From NCBI GenBank assembly GCA_003455945.1, contig DMPQ01000034.1:414-7522 (forward strand): DNA of 7,109 bases. The letters run 5' to 3'. Position 1 is the stretch's first letter, and each line of letters begins with the position of its first letter. Shown here piece after piece: positions 1 to 5,121 of the stretch. Below the pieces are notes generated by a model. The model was not told the DNA's origin, made no database searches, and saw only the letters and a program-made list of their open reading frames with translations. Origin of the DNA: Planctomycetaceae bacterium. GTDB lineage: Bacteria; Planctomycetota; Planctomycetia; Pirellulales; Pirellulaceae. The position numbers and the translations under genes were made by a program.

Positions 1-1200
1 CGGCTCGAGCGCCGGATGCCAACTCCAGAAGGCGAAGAACTCGAGTCCATGACGGCGGTAGGCGAGAATCTCGTCCTCGAACTCGGCGACGTGCTGGTCG
101 CGCCAGTCATACGCGACTCGTTTCATCCCGAGCTTGGCGACCATCGCCGCTCGTTCCTCGGGTCCGCGCCCGGCCGCGTCGAACGGCACGATGCACCAGG
201 GGACCAGACGCTCGACCGCGAGGTTCTCGGCGGTCGCCAGCGGCGGAACGCCTCCCGAGCGGACATTCTCTCCCAGATGACGCACCGCGTTCTCGAGCAC
301 CTGCAGCGCCACCGGCTCGTGAAAGACGCGATGCGTCTCGTGGCCCGGACGGAAATAGAAGACTTCGCCCCGCCCGACTCGCCAGAGCATGCCGCTGCGG
401 AATCTCTCGCCCGCTTCCCAACGCTCCTCGAACAGGACGACATCCGGCTCCGGAACATGGAACGGCTCGTCGTACATCTCGGTGTGCGGTAACTCGAAGG
501 TCGACGGCAATCCGGCGGCGATCGGATGTTCGCTCGCGACGACCCTCAGGCGACTCGGCAGGCCGTCGTTGCGATAGGCAGGGAAACAGCAATTCGGGCG
601 AGTCAGCTCGATGCGGATCGAGCCGTCCTCGCCGCGGACGAAGGTGGCGGCCGGAGTCAGCGGTTCGGTGCGCGCCGGAGGGCGTCGCTCCCAACCGCCG
701 ACGAACTCGACCGTTGCGCGAGAACGATCGTCGGGCGCGAGCTGCGAGAGAGCGTCCTGGGCGGCGCGTTCGTGCATCAATGAGACGAACGGCTGAGCCC
801 AGTGAGCCGAGTGGAGACCGAGAAAGGCGAGCTTCCCCTGCTTCACCCGTTCGACGACCGGCGCGATATCCTCGGCCGTGATCTCATGATGGCGGACATG
901 CCCCCACCAGATCAGCACGTCGCACTGATCGAGAATCTCGGTCGAGAGCCCCTTGCCGGGAAGATCGGGAGTCGCCAGGTCGGCTCGGATGCCGGGGAGT
1001 CGATTCAGGTGGTCCGTCAGATGCCGACCGAGGAACTCGTCGTATGCCGATTTCTGTTCCGGCTGTTGCTCGTCCCAGACCACGACTCGGATCGGCGCCG
1101 CGCGATCGTCGATTCCCGGCGAATCGGTGCGAGCGAGCGACGAGGATGTCGCGAAGGCGAGAAGAGCGAGCGACGCGGCGAAGCACGAACGGAGCGACAT
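1..1200 (-). CDS. Secreted ThuA-domain protein fused to a sugar-isomerase-like TIM barrel (partial, C-terminus off window)
   Basis: The open frame runs 400 codons from an ATG at 1200-1198 to the window edge without a stop. Residues 1 to about 24 form a Sec signal peptide (basic start, hydrophobic stretch LALLAF). Residues about 37-310 match the ThuA (trehalose utilisation) family, a glutamine-amidotransferase-like fold: LIWWGH (96-101), LGLHSAHW (127-134), HPIAAGLP (225-232), HTEMYDEPF (239-247) and GEVFYFRPGHETHRVF (278-293). From about residue 329 a second domain starts, with VPWCIVPFDAAGRGPEER and RVAYDWRDQHV, resembling the first strands of sugar phosphate isomerase/epimerase (AP endonuclease 2-like) TIM barrels of planctomycetes. 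ThuA proteins are linked to disaccharide metabolism, but the reaction is not settled. Export suggests a periplasmic role in sugar turnover. The start is supported by GGAG nine bases upstream. The gene is divergent from the propeller gene at 1459. Total length is unknown. Confidence 0.88.
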   Translation of the reverse strand, partial: MSLRSCFAASLALLAFATSSSLARTDSPGIDDRAAPIRVVVWDEQQPEQKSAYDEFLGRHLTDHLNRLPGIRADLATPDLPGKGLSTEILDQCDVLIWWGHVRHHEITAEDIAPVVERVKQGKLAFLGLHSAHWAQPFVSLMHERAAQDALSQLAPDDRSRATVEFVGGWERRPPARTEPLTPAATFVRGEDGSIRIELTRPNCCFPAYRNDGLPSRLRVVASEHPIAAGLPSTFELPHTEMYDEPFHVPEPDVVLFEERWEAGERFRSGMLWRVGRGEVFYFRPGHETHRVFHEPVALQVLENAVRHLGENVRSGGVPPLATAENLAVERLVPWCIVPFDAAGRGPEERAAMVAKLGMKRVAYDWRDQHVAEFEDEILAYRRHGLEFFAFWSWHPALEP

Positions 1201-1209
1201 CAGGCGGGA

Positions 1210-1213
1210 CTCC
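1210..1213 (-). promoter_or_regulatory. Ribosome binding site of the ThuA gene
   Basis: On the minus strand this reads GGAG, nine bases before the ATG at 1200-1198. It supports that start, which also yields an immediate signal peptide. Confidence 0.55.
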
Positions 1214-1252
1214 GGCGGTGGGATGGCGGAGCGAGTGAGGTGTGATGTCGCG

Positions 1253-1281
1253 ATCATACACGGATCGATGCTCGAGGTTCC
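1253..1281 (-). promoter_or_regulatory. Candidate promoter for the ThuA gene
   Basis: The minus strand reads TATGAT at 1258-1253, five of six matches to the sigma-70 -10 consensus, directly preceded by TG. Seventeen bases further upstream is GGAACC (1281-1276). That is a poor TTGACA match but resembles the GGAAC -35 of ECF sigma factors. The resulting leader would be about 45-50 bases. The -10 is the stronger half; the sigma class is undecided. Confidence 0.35.
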
Positions 1282-1407
1282 ATGTCGCGGCGATCGAACC
1301 GGGCGTCGCTGCCGCGGCGGATCGAGTCGCCGGTCGCGATGGGGGAGGATGAGTTCCGCTCCGAACGATGGACTTGTCGGCGCCGTTCTCGGACAATCGG
1401 GCGACCG

Positions 1408-1447
1408 CTCTCCTCCCCTTCCCCATTCCCGCCATGGTCCTCTCCCC
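1408..1447 (+). promoter_or_regulatory. Pyrimidine-rich leader tract before PQQ propeller gene 1
   Basis: Positions 1408-1430 contain 22 pyrimidines in 23 bases (single A at 1425), and 1438-1447 are ten pyrimidines in a row just before the ribosome binding site. A similar tract precedes the second propeller gene at 5061-5088. Such tracts in a 5' leader can bind ribosomal protein S1 or another RNA-binding protein; that role here is inference. Confidence 0.4.
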
Positions 1448-1451
1448 GAGG
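1448..1451 (+). promoter_or_regulatory. Ribosome binding site deciding the start of PQQ propeller 1
   Basis: GAGG lies seven bases before the ATG at 1459. It favours this start over the in-frame ATGs at 1282 and 1339. Confidence 0.6.
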
Positions 1452-1458
1452 TCGTTTC

Positions 1459-2697
1459 ATGTCGCTGTCGTTTGCGCTCCTGAAGTGGATGCTGCTGCTG
1501 TCGAGCGTCGGTTTGCCGAACGATTGGCCTGCGTTTCGTGGTCCGACCGGCGACGGACGAGTGGCTGGGCCCGCGACGCCGCTCGTCTGGTCCGACACGA
1601 ATCATGTCGTCTGGCAGGTTCCGATTCAGGGGCTCGGATGGTCGTCGCCGAGCGTGGTCGACGGCGTCGTCTATCTGACGACGGCCGTTCAGGAGGAAGA
1701 GCGACTGTCGCTGCGTGCCTTGGCGATCTCGGCCGACGATGGCCGAGTGATCTGGGATCGCGAAGTGAACTCGGTGGAAACCGTTCCGTCGATCCACGCC
1801 AAGAACAGCCACGCGAGTCCGACGCCGGTGATTCATGACGGCGCCGTCTATGTCCACTTCGGCACCTACGGTACCGCGTGTCTGCAGGCTTCCGACGGCT
1901 CGATCGTGTGGATCAATCGCGAAATCGACTATCCGCCGATGCACGGTTCGGGAGGTTCCCCCGTGCTGCACGACGGGGTGCTGGTGATCATCTGTGACGG
2001 GAGCAGCGATCCGTTCGTCGTGGCGATCGAAGCGTCGAGCGGCAAGCAGTTGTGGAAGCGACCGCGATCGGTCGAGGCGCGGATCAGTCATTCGTTCGGT
2101 ACGGCGGCGATCGCGACGGTCGACGGACGCGCTCAGGTGATCGCTCCGGGGCCCGAACACTTGGCAGCCTACGACCTGACGAGCGGCGAGGTACTGTGGC
2201 AGGTCCGTGCGCCGGGTTGGTCGGTCGTGCCGGTCCCGATCTTCTATCGCGATCTGGTGATCTACAACCGTGACTACGACAACCCCGAACTGCTTGCGGT
2301 CCGTCTGGGCGGTCGAGGTGACGTGACCGACACGCATGTCGTCTGGCGACTGAAACGCGGCGCTCCGAGCACGCCGACTCCGGTGCTCGTCGGCGACGAG
2401 CTCTACTTCGTGTCGGACAAGGGAGTCGTGACGTGCGCCGATGCGGCGACCGGCGAGGTGCACTGGACCGAGCGGATCGGCGGCAACTATTCGGCGTCGC
2501 CGTTGGCGTTCGACGATCGACTGCTGCTTCTGGACGAAGATGGGCACGCGACCTGGCTGGCGCTCGGCAAGGAGTACCGCGTGCTCGGGACGAACGACGT
2601 GACCGGCCGGACGCTCGCGACTCCCGCGTTCGTCGACGGGGCGATGTATCTGCGGACCGACACGACGTTGACGAAGTATGTCGATCCGAATCGATAG
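1459..2697 (+). CDS. Secreted PQQ-repeat beta-propeller protein (propeller 1)
   Basis: The protein has 412 residues. The ATG at 1459 gives a signal peptide (residues 1 to about 18, hydrophobic SFALLKWMLLLSS) and has a ribosome binding site. The mature part opens with NDWPAFRGPTGDG (21-33), typical of planctomycete and verrucomicrobial PQQ-like propellers. Blade motifs of the form 'A-x-D-G-x-x-x-W' recur: ISADDGRVIWDREV (90-103), ASDGSIVWINREI (144-156), EASSGKQLWKR (191-201), DLTSGEVLWQV (239-249) and DAATGEVHWTERI (328-340), spaced as in a 7- or 8-bladed propeller. The length fits BamB-like or non-enzymatic propellers (near 400 residues) rather than quinoprotein alcohol dehydrogenases (550 or more), and no cytochrome c CxxCH motif is present. 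I infer a periplasmic binding or scaffold protein; catalysis is not supported. It is paralogous to the gene at 5122 and probably co-transcribed with the next gene 88 bp downstream. Confidence 0.92.
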   Translation: MSLSFALLKWMLLLSSVGLPNDWPAFRGPTGDGRVAGPATPLVWSDTNHVVWQVPIQGLGWSSPSVVDGVVYLTTAVQEEERLSLRALAISADDGRVIWDREVNSVETVPSIHAKNSHASPTPVIHDGAVYVHFGTYGTACLQASDGSIVWINREIDYPPMHGSGGSPVLHDGVLVIICDGSSDPFVVAIEASSGKQLWKRPRSVEARISHSFGTAAIATVDGRAQVIAPGPEHLAAYDLTSGEVLWQVRAPGWSVVPVPIFYRDLVIYNRDYDNPELLAVRLGGRGDVTDTHVVWRLKRGAPSTPTPVLVGDELYFVSDKGVVTCADAATGEVHWTERIGGNYSASPLAFDDRLLLLDEDGHATWLALGKEYRVLGTNDVTGRTLATPAFVDGAMYLRTDTTLTKYVDPNR

Positions 2698-2785
2698 GCG
2701 ATCGGTTCGCGTCGAAGCGAATCGACGTCCGAGCGAATCGAAGGCGGATCGCGAAGTCCCTTTCTGCGAGCGAGGAGAACCGATC
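2698..2785 (+). other. Short spacer between propeller 1 and the beta-sandwich gene
   Basis: The 88-bp gap holds two copies of GCGAATCGA about 16 bases apart (2719-2727 and 2735-2743) and a short pyrimidine run before the ribosome binding site. No terminator or clear promoter is visible, which is consistent with co-transcription. Confidence 0.5.
2772..2777 (+). promoter_or_regulatory. Ribosome binding site deciding the start of the beta-sandwich gene
   Basis: GAGGAG lies eight bases before the ATG at 2786, a strong Shine-Dalgarno sequence. It rules against the in-frame ATG at 2678, which overlaps the end of the previous gene. Confidence 0.7.
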
Positions 2786-3472
2786 ATGGGGCGTTCGATG
2801 CGGGCCGGCTCTCGGCTGATCGCGTTGGGTTTGGTGATCGCGGTCGGACGAGCGGGAGCGGACGAACCGCTGTTGGTCGAGACGTTCGGTGAAGGGTGGG
2901 AGTCGCGCTGGAGCCTCTCGGGACTCGCGCCCGAGGACTATCGAGTTCGAGAAGGAGGCATCGAGGTGCGGGTCGTGCCGACCGAGCGTGACGAACTCGG
3001 CGGCCTGCTGAAGATCGATCTGAAGCGATCGACCAGCGAAACGCTGATCGGATCGGTGCGCGTGACGGTGATCGAAGGGGAACTACCGCGCGGGGCCGCG
3101 GCCGGACTGGCGGCGATGGATGGCGACGAACCGGTGTTCAGCGTCTGGAAGACGAATCAGGACGGCTACCTGCTCTTCTCGCCGGGGCTTCCGGAGTTCG
3201 TCGGCAAGGAAGGGGACGAAGAGGATCCGTCCGGATACGCGGTGAAGTACTGGCCGGCAAACGAGCAAGCCGGTCCGCTGCGCGTGATCGTGCGAGACGA
3301 CTACGCCCACTTCCAGGTCGGGCCGTCGGACGACGAGCGGTACCTGAACCTGTTTCATTCGGCCATTCTGCCGAGTCGCGGCGATATCGGCTTCGCGCTC
3401 CGCGTTCGCGGCGGCGATCCGGAGCATCCGTGCTGGGTCCGCTTCGAAGAGGTCCGATTCGAGGCGAACTGA
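2786..3472 (+). CDS. Secreted ConA-like/DUF1080-type beta-sandwich protein
   Basis: The protein has 228 residues. A signal peptide covers residues 1-25 (basic MGRSMRAGSR, hydrophobic LIALGLVIAV, cleavage likely after AGA at 23-25). The mature protein begins with VETFGEGWESRWSLSG (31-46) and ends with HPCWVRFEEVRFEAN (214-228). Such opening and closing strands are typical of concanavalin A-like sandwich domains, including DUF1080 (3-keto-disaccharide hydrolase) and LamG-type proteins. Between them are alternating beta-strand stretches (VRVTVIEGEL, LRVIVRDDYAHFQVGP, GDIGFALRVRG) and an acidic loop at 140-149. I cannot assign catalytic residues, so a carbohydrate-binding or structural role is as likely as hydrolysis. 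An alternative ATG at 2798 would shorten the N-region by four residues. It probably shares a transcript with propeller 1, and a hairpin lies 21 bases after the stop. Confidence 0.8.
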   Translation: MGRSMRAGSRLIALGLVIAVGRAGADEPLLVETFGEGWESRWSLSGLAPEDYRVREGGIEVRVVPTERDELGGLLKIDLKRSTSETLIGSVRVTVIEGELPRGAAAGLAAMDGDEPVFSVWKTNQDGYLLFSPGLPEFVGKEGDEEDPSGYAVKYWPANEQAGPLRVIVRDDYAHFQVGPSDDERYLNLFHSAILPSRGDIGFALRVRGGDPEHPCWVRFEEVRFEAN

Positions 3473-3493
3473 ATCGCCGAGTCGCTCGAAACG

Positions 3494-3513
3494 CGAGCCG
3501 AACGAACGGCTCG
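3494..3513 (+). terminator. Candidate terminator hairpin after the beta-sandwich gene
   Basis: A perfect 7-bp GC-rich stem, CGAGCCG / CGGCTCG, encloses the 6-base loop AACGAA, 21 bases after the stop codon. There is no T-run behind it, so this is not a textbook intrinsic terminator. Position and stem strength still suggest the end of the propeller 1/beta-sandwich transcript. Confidence 0.45.
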
Positions 3514-3644
3514 TCGGTGAACGAGAGAGCGTGACGATGCCCGCGGCATGAGCTTCGGCCGCCGATCGACGTTGCGGCGATCGACAGATCCTGGTATCGA
3601 CCCGAATCGCTTCCGTCGGCACTTCGGGGGAGCGATTCTTTCCC

Positions 3645-3649
3645 AGGGA
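3645..3649 (+). promoter_or_regulatory. Ribosome binding site of the barrel gene
   Basis: AGGGA lies nine bases before the ATG at 3659. It is the main evidence for this start, because the start leaves an unusually long stretch before the hydrophobic signal core. Confidence 0.5.
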
Positions 3650-3658
3650 ACTTCGCTC

Positions 3659-4834
3659 ATGACGATCGGCATTCGACGTTCGGCCGATCGCGCGTTCCTT
3701 GAGGTACCTTCGTCTCGTTCTTCCCCACGTCGACGTTCGCTGAGGCGGCATCATCGCTCGAGCGCGCAAGGCCGGCTGACGTCGGCGGCGACCTTGGTGA
3801 TGTTGTCGGTGGCGATGTTCGGCGTTCCCGAAACGACCTCCGGACAGACGCTCGACCGGATCCGCGATGCGGTCCGTTCTCCGGACGAGTCGGATCGCCC
3901 TGCCGATGCGGAACGGAGGTCGTCCGAGTCCGATCGGGAATCGCGTCGACGAGCGAACCGTTCGAACGCCTCGGTCGGATCGTTCGACGATGCGAGCGAG
4001 ACGGGATCGAGCGATGACCCGTCGGGCAACGCGGCGTGGGATCTGACCTACGCGTTCGGCCGGATGTCGTTCGCCGTGGCGCAGGGCATCTTCGTCGGCG
4101 ATCCGTTTCGACCGGGGCTCGACGGGAGCAGCGAACCGCCGTCCGGCGGCGATCGCGCAGCCGCAAGCGACGGTCGCTCGATCGATTCGCTCCGCTACGA
4201 GACCGACGGATTGCCGAGCGATTCGTCGGACGACGAGGCAGGCGGCTTCGGCGATCCGATCGCACGTTTCGGTCGCTATCCGTATGCGGACGATCGCGCG
4301 GGAGGGATGTTCGAGGCGTTTCCGGGGACCGATGGCGGGCGATCGACACGAGCGACGTTGGCGTTCGTATCGGGGAGCGACTTCGATGATCTGCAGTGGT
4401 TGACGGGAGATCTGATGGTCGAGCGTGCCGCGAGCCGACTCGGGTTCGGCGGATCGCTGACGCAGGTCTTCGAATCGGAGCCGAACGGCGGGACCGACGA
4501 ACTGCGGATCGGTGAGGTGCATCTGTTGTGGCGTCGCCTTCAGACCGATCGGTTCCAGTGGCGCTGGGGCGTCGGTGCGGTGATCGTCGATGACGACGAA
4601 GGGACGAACGGAGGGATCGCGGGGACGGCGCGATTCGATTGGTTCGTTCGCTCGCCGTGGATCGTCTCGGGAGAGTACGACCTGGGGCGAGCCGGTTCGG
4701 CGACCTACGAACATCTGCGGCTGACGACCGGCATTGCCTGGAAGCAGTTGGAACTCGCCGGAGGTTATGACTGGCGTTCGTTCGACGGCGTCGACTTTTC
4801 GGGGCCGACCGTCGGTCTGACGCTGCGCTGGTAG
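3659..4834 (+). CDS. Predicted outer-membrane beta-barrel protein with a disordered N-terminal region
   Basis: The protein has 391 residues and matches no named family I recognise. Residues 1-38 are an Arg/Ser-rich N-region (RRRSLRRHHR at 24-33). They are followed by a hydrophobic core (ATLVMLSVAMFGV, 44-56) and a probable cleavage site near TSG-Q (60-63). Residues about 64-126 are low-complexity Asp/Ser/Arg/Glu sequence, predicted disordered. Residues 127 to about 228 include AWDLTYAFGRMSFAVAQGIF and Gly/Asp/Ser-rich linkers. From about 229 to the end there are regularly alternating strands with short turns (TRATLAFVSG, WRWGVGAVIVDDDEG, GTARFDWFV, WIVSGEYDLG, HLRLTTGIAWKQLELAGGYDW), ending GPTVGLTLRW. 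A C-terminal aromatic residue in a final amphipathic strand is the standard outer-membrane barrel signature. I infer a small barrel of about 8-10 strands in the outer membrane. The ligand is unknown. Four 15-bp tandem repeats begin nine bases after the stop. Confidence 0.75.
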   Translation: MTIGIRRSADRAFLEVPSSRSSPRRRSLRRHHRSSAQGRLTSAATLVMLSVAMFGVPETTSGQTLDRIRDAVRSPDESDRPADAERRSSESDRESRRRANRSNASVGSFDDASETGSSDDPSGNAAWDLTYAFGRMSFAVAQGIFVGDPFRPGLDGSSEPPSGGDRAAASDGRSIDSLRYETDGLPSDSSDDEAGGFGDPIARFGRYPYADDRAGGMFEAFPGTDGGRSTRATLAFVSGSDFDDLQWLTGDLMVERAASRLGFGGSLTQVFESEPNGGTDELRIGEVHLLWRRLQTDRFQWRWGVGAVIVDDDEGTNGGIAGTARFDWFVRSPWIVSGEYDLGRAGSATYEHLRLTTGIAWKQLELAGGYDWRSFDGVDFSGPTVGLTLRW

Positions 4835-4842
4835 GTCGTGGC

Positions 4843-4902
4843 GAGTCGGCTCGGAGTGAGTCGGCCCGAGTCGAATCGGCACGGAGCGAATCGGAACTGG
4901 GC
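4843..4902 (+). repeat. Four imperfect 15-bp tandem repeats
   Basis: Units at 4843-4857 (GAGTCGGCTCGGAGT), 4858-4872 (GAGTCGGCCCGAGTC), 4873-4887 (GAATCGGCACGGAGC) and 4888-4902 (GAATCGGAACTGGGC) follow each other directly. The best-kept core is GARTCGG. The array starts nine bases after the barrel gene's stop and no gene covers it. In the antisense direction it reads as a Leu/Ser-Arg-Ala-Asp-Ser pattern, which explains repeats in shadow frames. Confidence 0.7.
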
Positions 4903-4921
4903 GAAGATTCCGGTCCGATCA

Positions 4922-4952
4922 TTGGACGTCGTCGGCGGCGTTCGGCTACGCT
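4922..4952 (+). promoter_or_regulatory. Candidate promoter for PQQ propeller 2
   Basis: TTGGAC (4922-4927) and TACGCT (4947-4952) are separated by 19 bases. The -10 keeps the key T1, A2 and T6 positions of the sigma-70 consensus; the -35 keeps TTG. The spacer is on the long side. Transcription from here would give a leader of about 160 bases that includes the pyrimidine tract. Confidence 0.3.
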
Positions 4953-5060
4953 GCGCCGATGGGCGCAAGGGGCGTCACGGCCGCCTTGTCCGAAGCGATT
5001 GCCGGCGTGTCCCGCCGCGGCTTCGTCCCGCTCGATTCCTGTTCGCTTGCGCCCGACGAA

Positions 5061-5088
5061 TCCCTCTCTTCCTCTGCTCTTCCCTCCC
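5061..5088 (+). promoter_or_regulatory. Pyrimidine-rich leader tract before PQQ propeller gene 2
   Basis: Twenty-seven of 28 bases are C or T (single G at 5076). It lies about 20 bases upstream of the ribosome binding site of propeller 2 and mirrors the tract before propeller 1. Confidence 0.45.
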
Positions 5089-5110
5089 GGCGTTCGGACG
5101 TCTCACATGC

Positions 5111-5116
5111 GGAGAG
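5111..5116 (+). promoter_or_regulatory. Ribosome binding site deciding the start of PQQ propeller 2
   Basis: GGAGAG lies five bases before the ATG at 5122. The ATG at 5107 has no such site. The ATG at 5149 has GAGG (5141-5144) four bases upstream and remains a second choice. Confidence 0.55.
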
Positions 5117-5121
5117 TCGGT

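Larger units (their letters stand above)
1201..1458. other. Divergent intergenic region between the ThuA and PQQ-propeller genes
   Basis: This 258-bp gap should carry the promoters of both divergent genes. I see a fair minus-strand -10 element and ribosome binding sites for both genes. A strongly pyrimidine-rich stretch precedes the rightward gene. No convincing plus-strand promoter was found; the best attempt, TGGACT with a 17-base spacer and GACAAT near 1371-1399, is weak. The rightward reading frame stays open back to 1282, but that extension is Arg/Ser-rich and lies upstream of a clear signal peptide, so I treat it as non-coding. Confidence 0.7.
3473..3658 (+). other. Intergenic region before the outer-membrane barrel gene
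   Basis: The 186-bp gap contains the hairpin at 3494-3513, a small palindrome ATGCC-CGC-GGCAT (3537-3549), and two copies of CGATCGAC 15 bases apart (3563-3570 and 3578-3585). A weak promoter-like pair is TTGCGG (3572-3577) with a 17-base spacer and TATCGA (3595-3600). None of these is strong enough to call alone. The frame of the next gene is open back to 3548, but that stretch has no ribosome binding site or signal-like character. Confidence 0.45.
4835..5121 (+). other. Intergenic region before PQQ propeller gene 2
   Basis: In order, the 287-bp gap holds the 15-bp tandem repeats (4843-4902), a possible promoter (4922-4952), about 100 bases with nothing I can assign, and a pyrimidine tract (5061-5088) ahead of the ribosome binding site. 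The frame of propeller 2 is open back to 4999, but that part is not protein-like and lies upstream of the signal peptide. Confidence 0.6.

Noticed and set aside
16..783. Plus-strand frames of 158 and 85 residues and minus-strand frames of 195 and 111 residues
   Set aside because: They overlap the ThuA gene in other frames, and none shows domain motifs. The ThuA frame is open across the whole region with recognisable motifs throughout.
1371..1399. Plus-strand promoter TGGACT / GACAAT for propeller 1
   Set aside because: The -35 matches poorly and the -10 lacks the first T; it is too weak to list as a feature.
1282..1458. A 59-residue N-terminal extension of propeller 1 from the ATG at 1282
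   Set aside because: The extension is Arg/Ser/Pro-rich, precedes a normal signal peptide and overlaps the pyrimidine tract; GAGG seven bases before 1459 marks the better start.
3537..3549. Small palindrome ATGCC-CGC-GGCAT as an operator
   Set aside because: Five-base arms are expected by chance in GC-rich DNA, and no second copy or clear promoter is nearby.
3083..4882. A 599-residue open frame on the minus strand
   Set aside because: It lies antisense to the beta-sandwich and barrel genes and across the gap between them. Its product is Arg-rich with no signal peptide, domain or hydrophobic pattern. The plus-strand genes have signal peptides, ribosome binding sites and a barrel C-terminus, so this is a GC-rich shadow frame.
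3657..4922. A 421-residue Arg/Ser-rich minus-strand frame with a repeated SLRADS-like start
   Set aside because: It is antisense to the barrel gene. Its N-terminal repeats are simply the 15-bp DNA repeats at 4843-4902 read in reverse.
4999..5121. N-terminal extension of propeller 2 back to 4999
   Set aside because: It would bury the signal sequence behind about 40 unrelated residues, and the ribosome binding site at 5111-5116 points to 5122.
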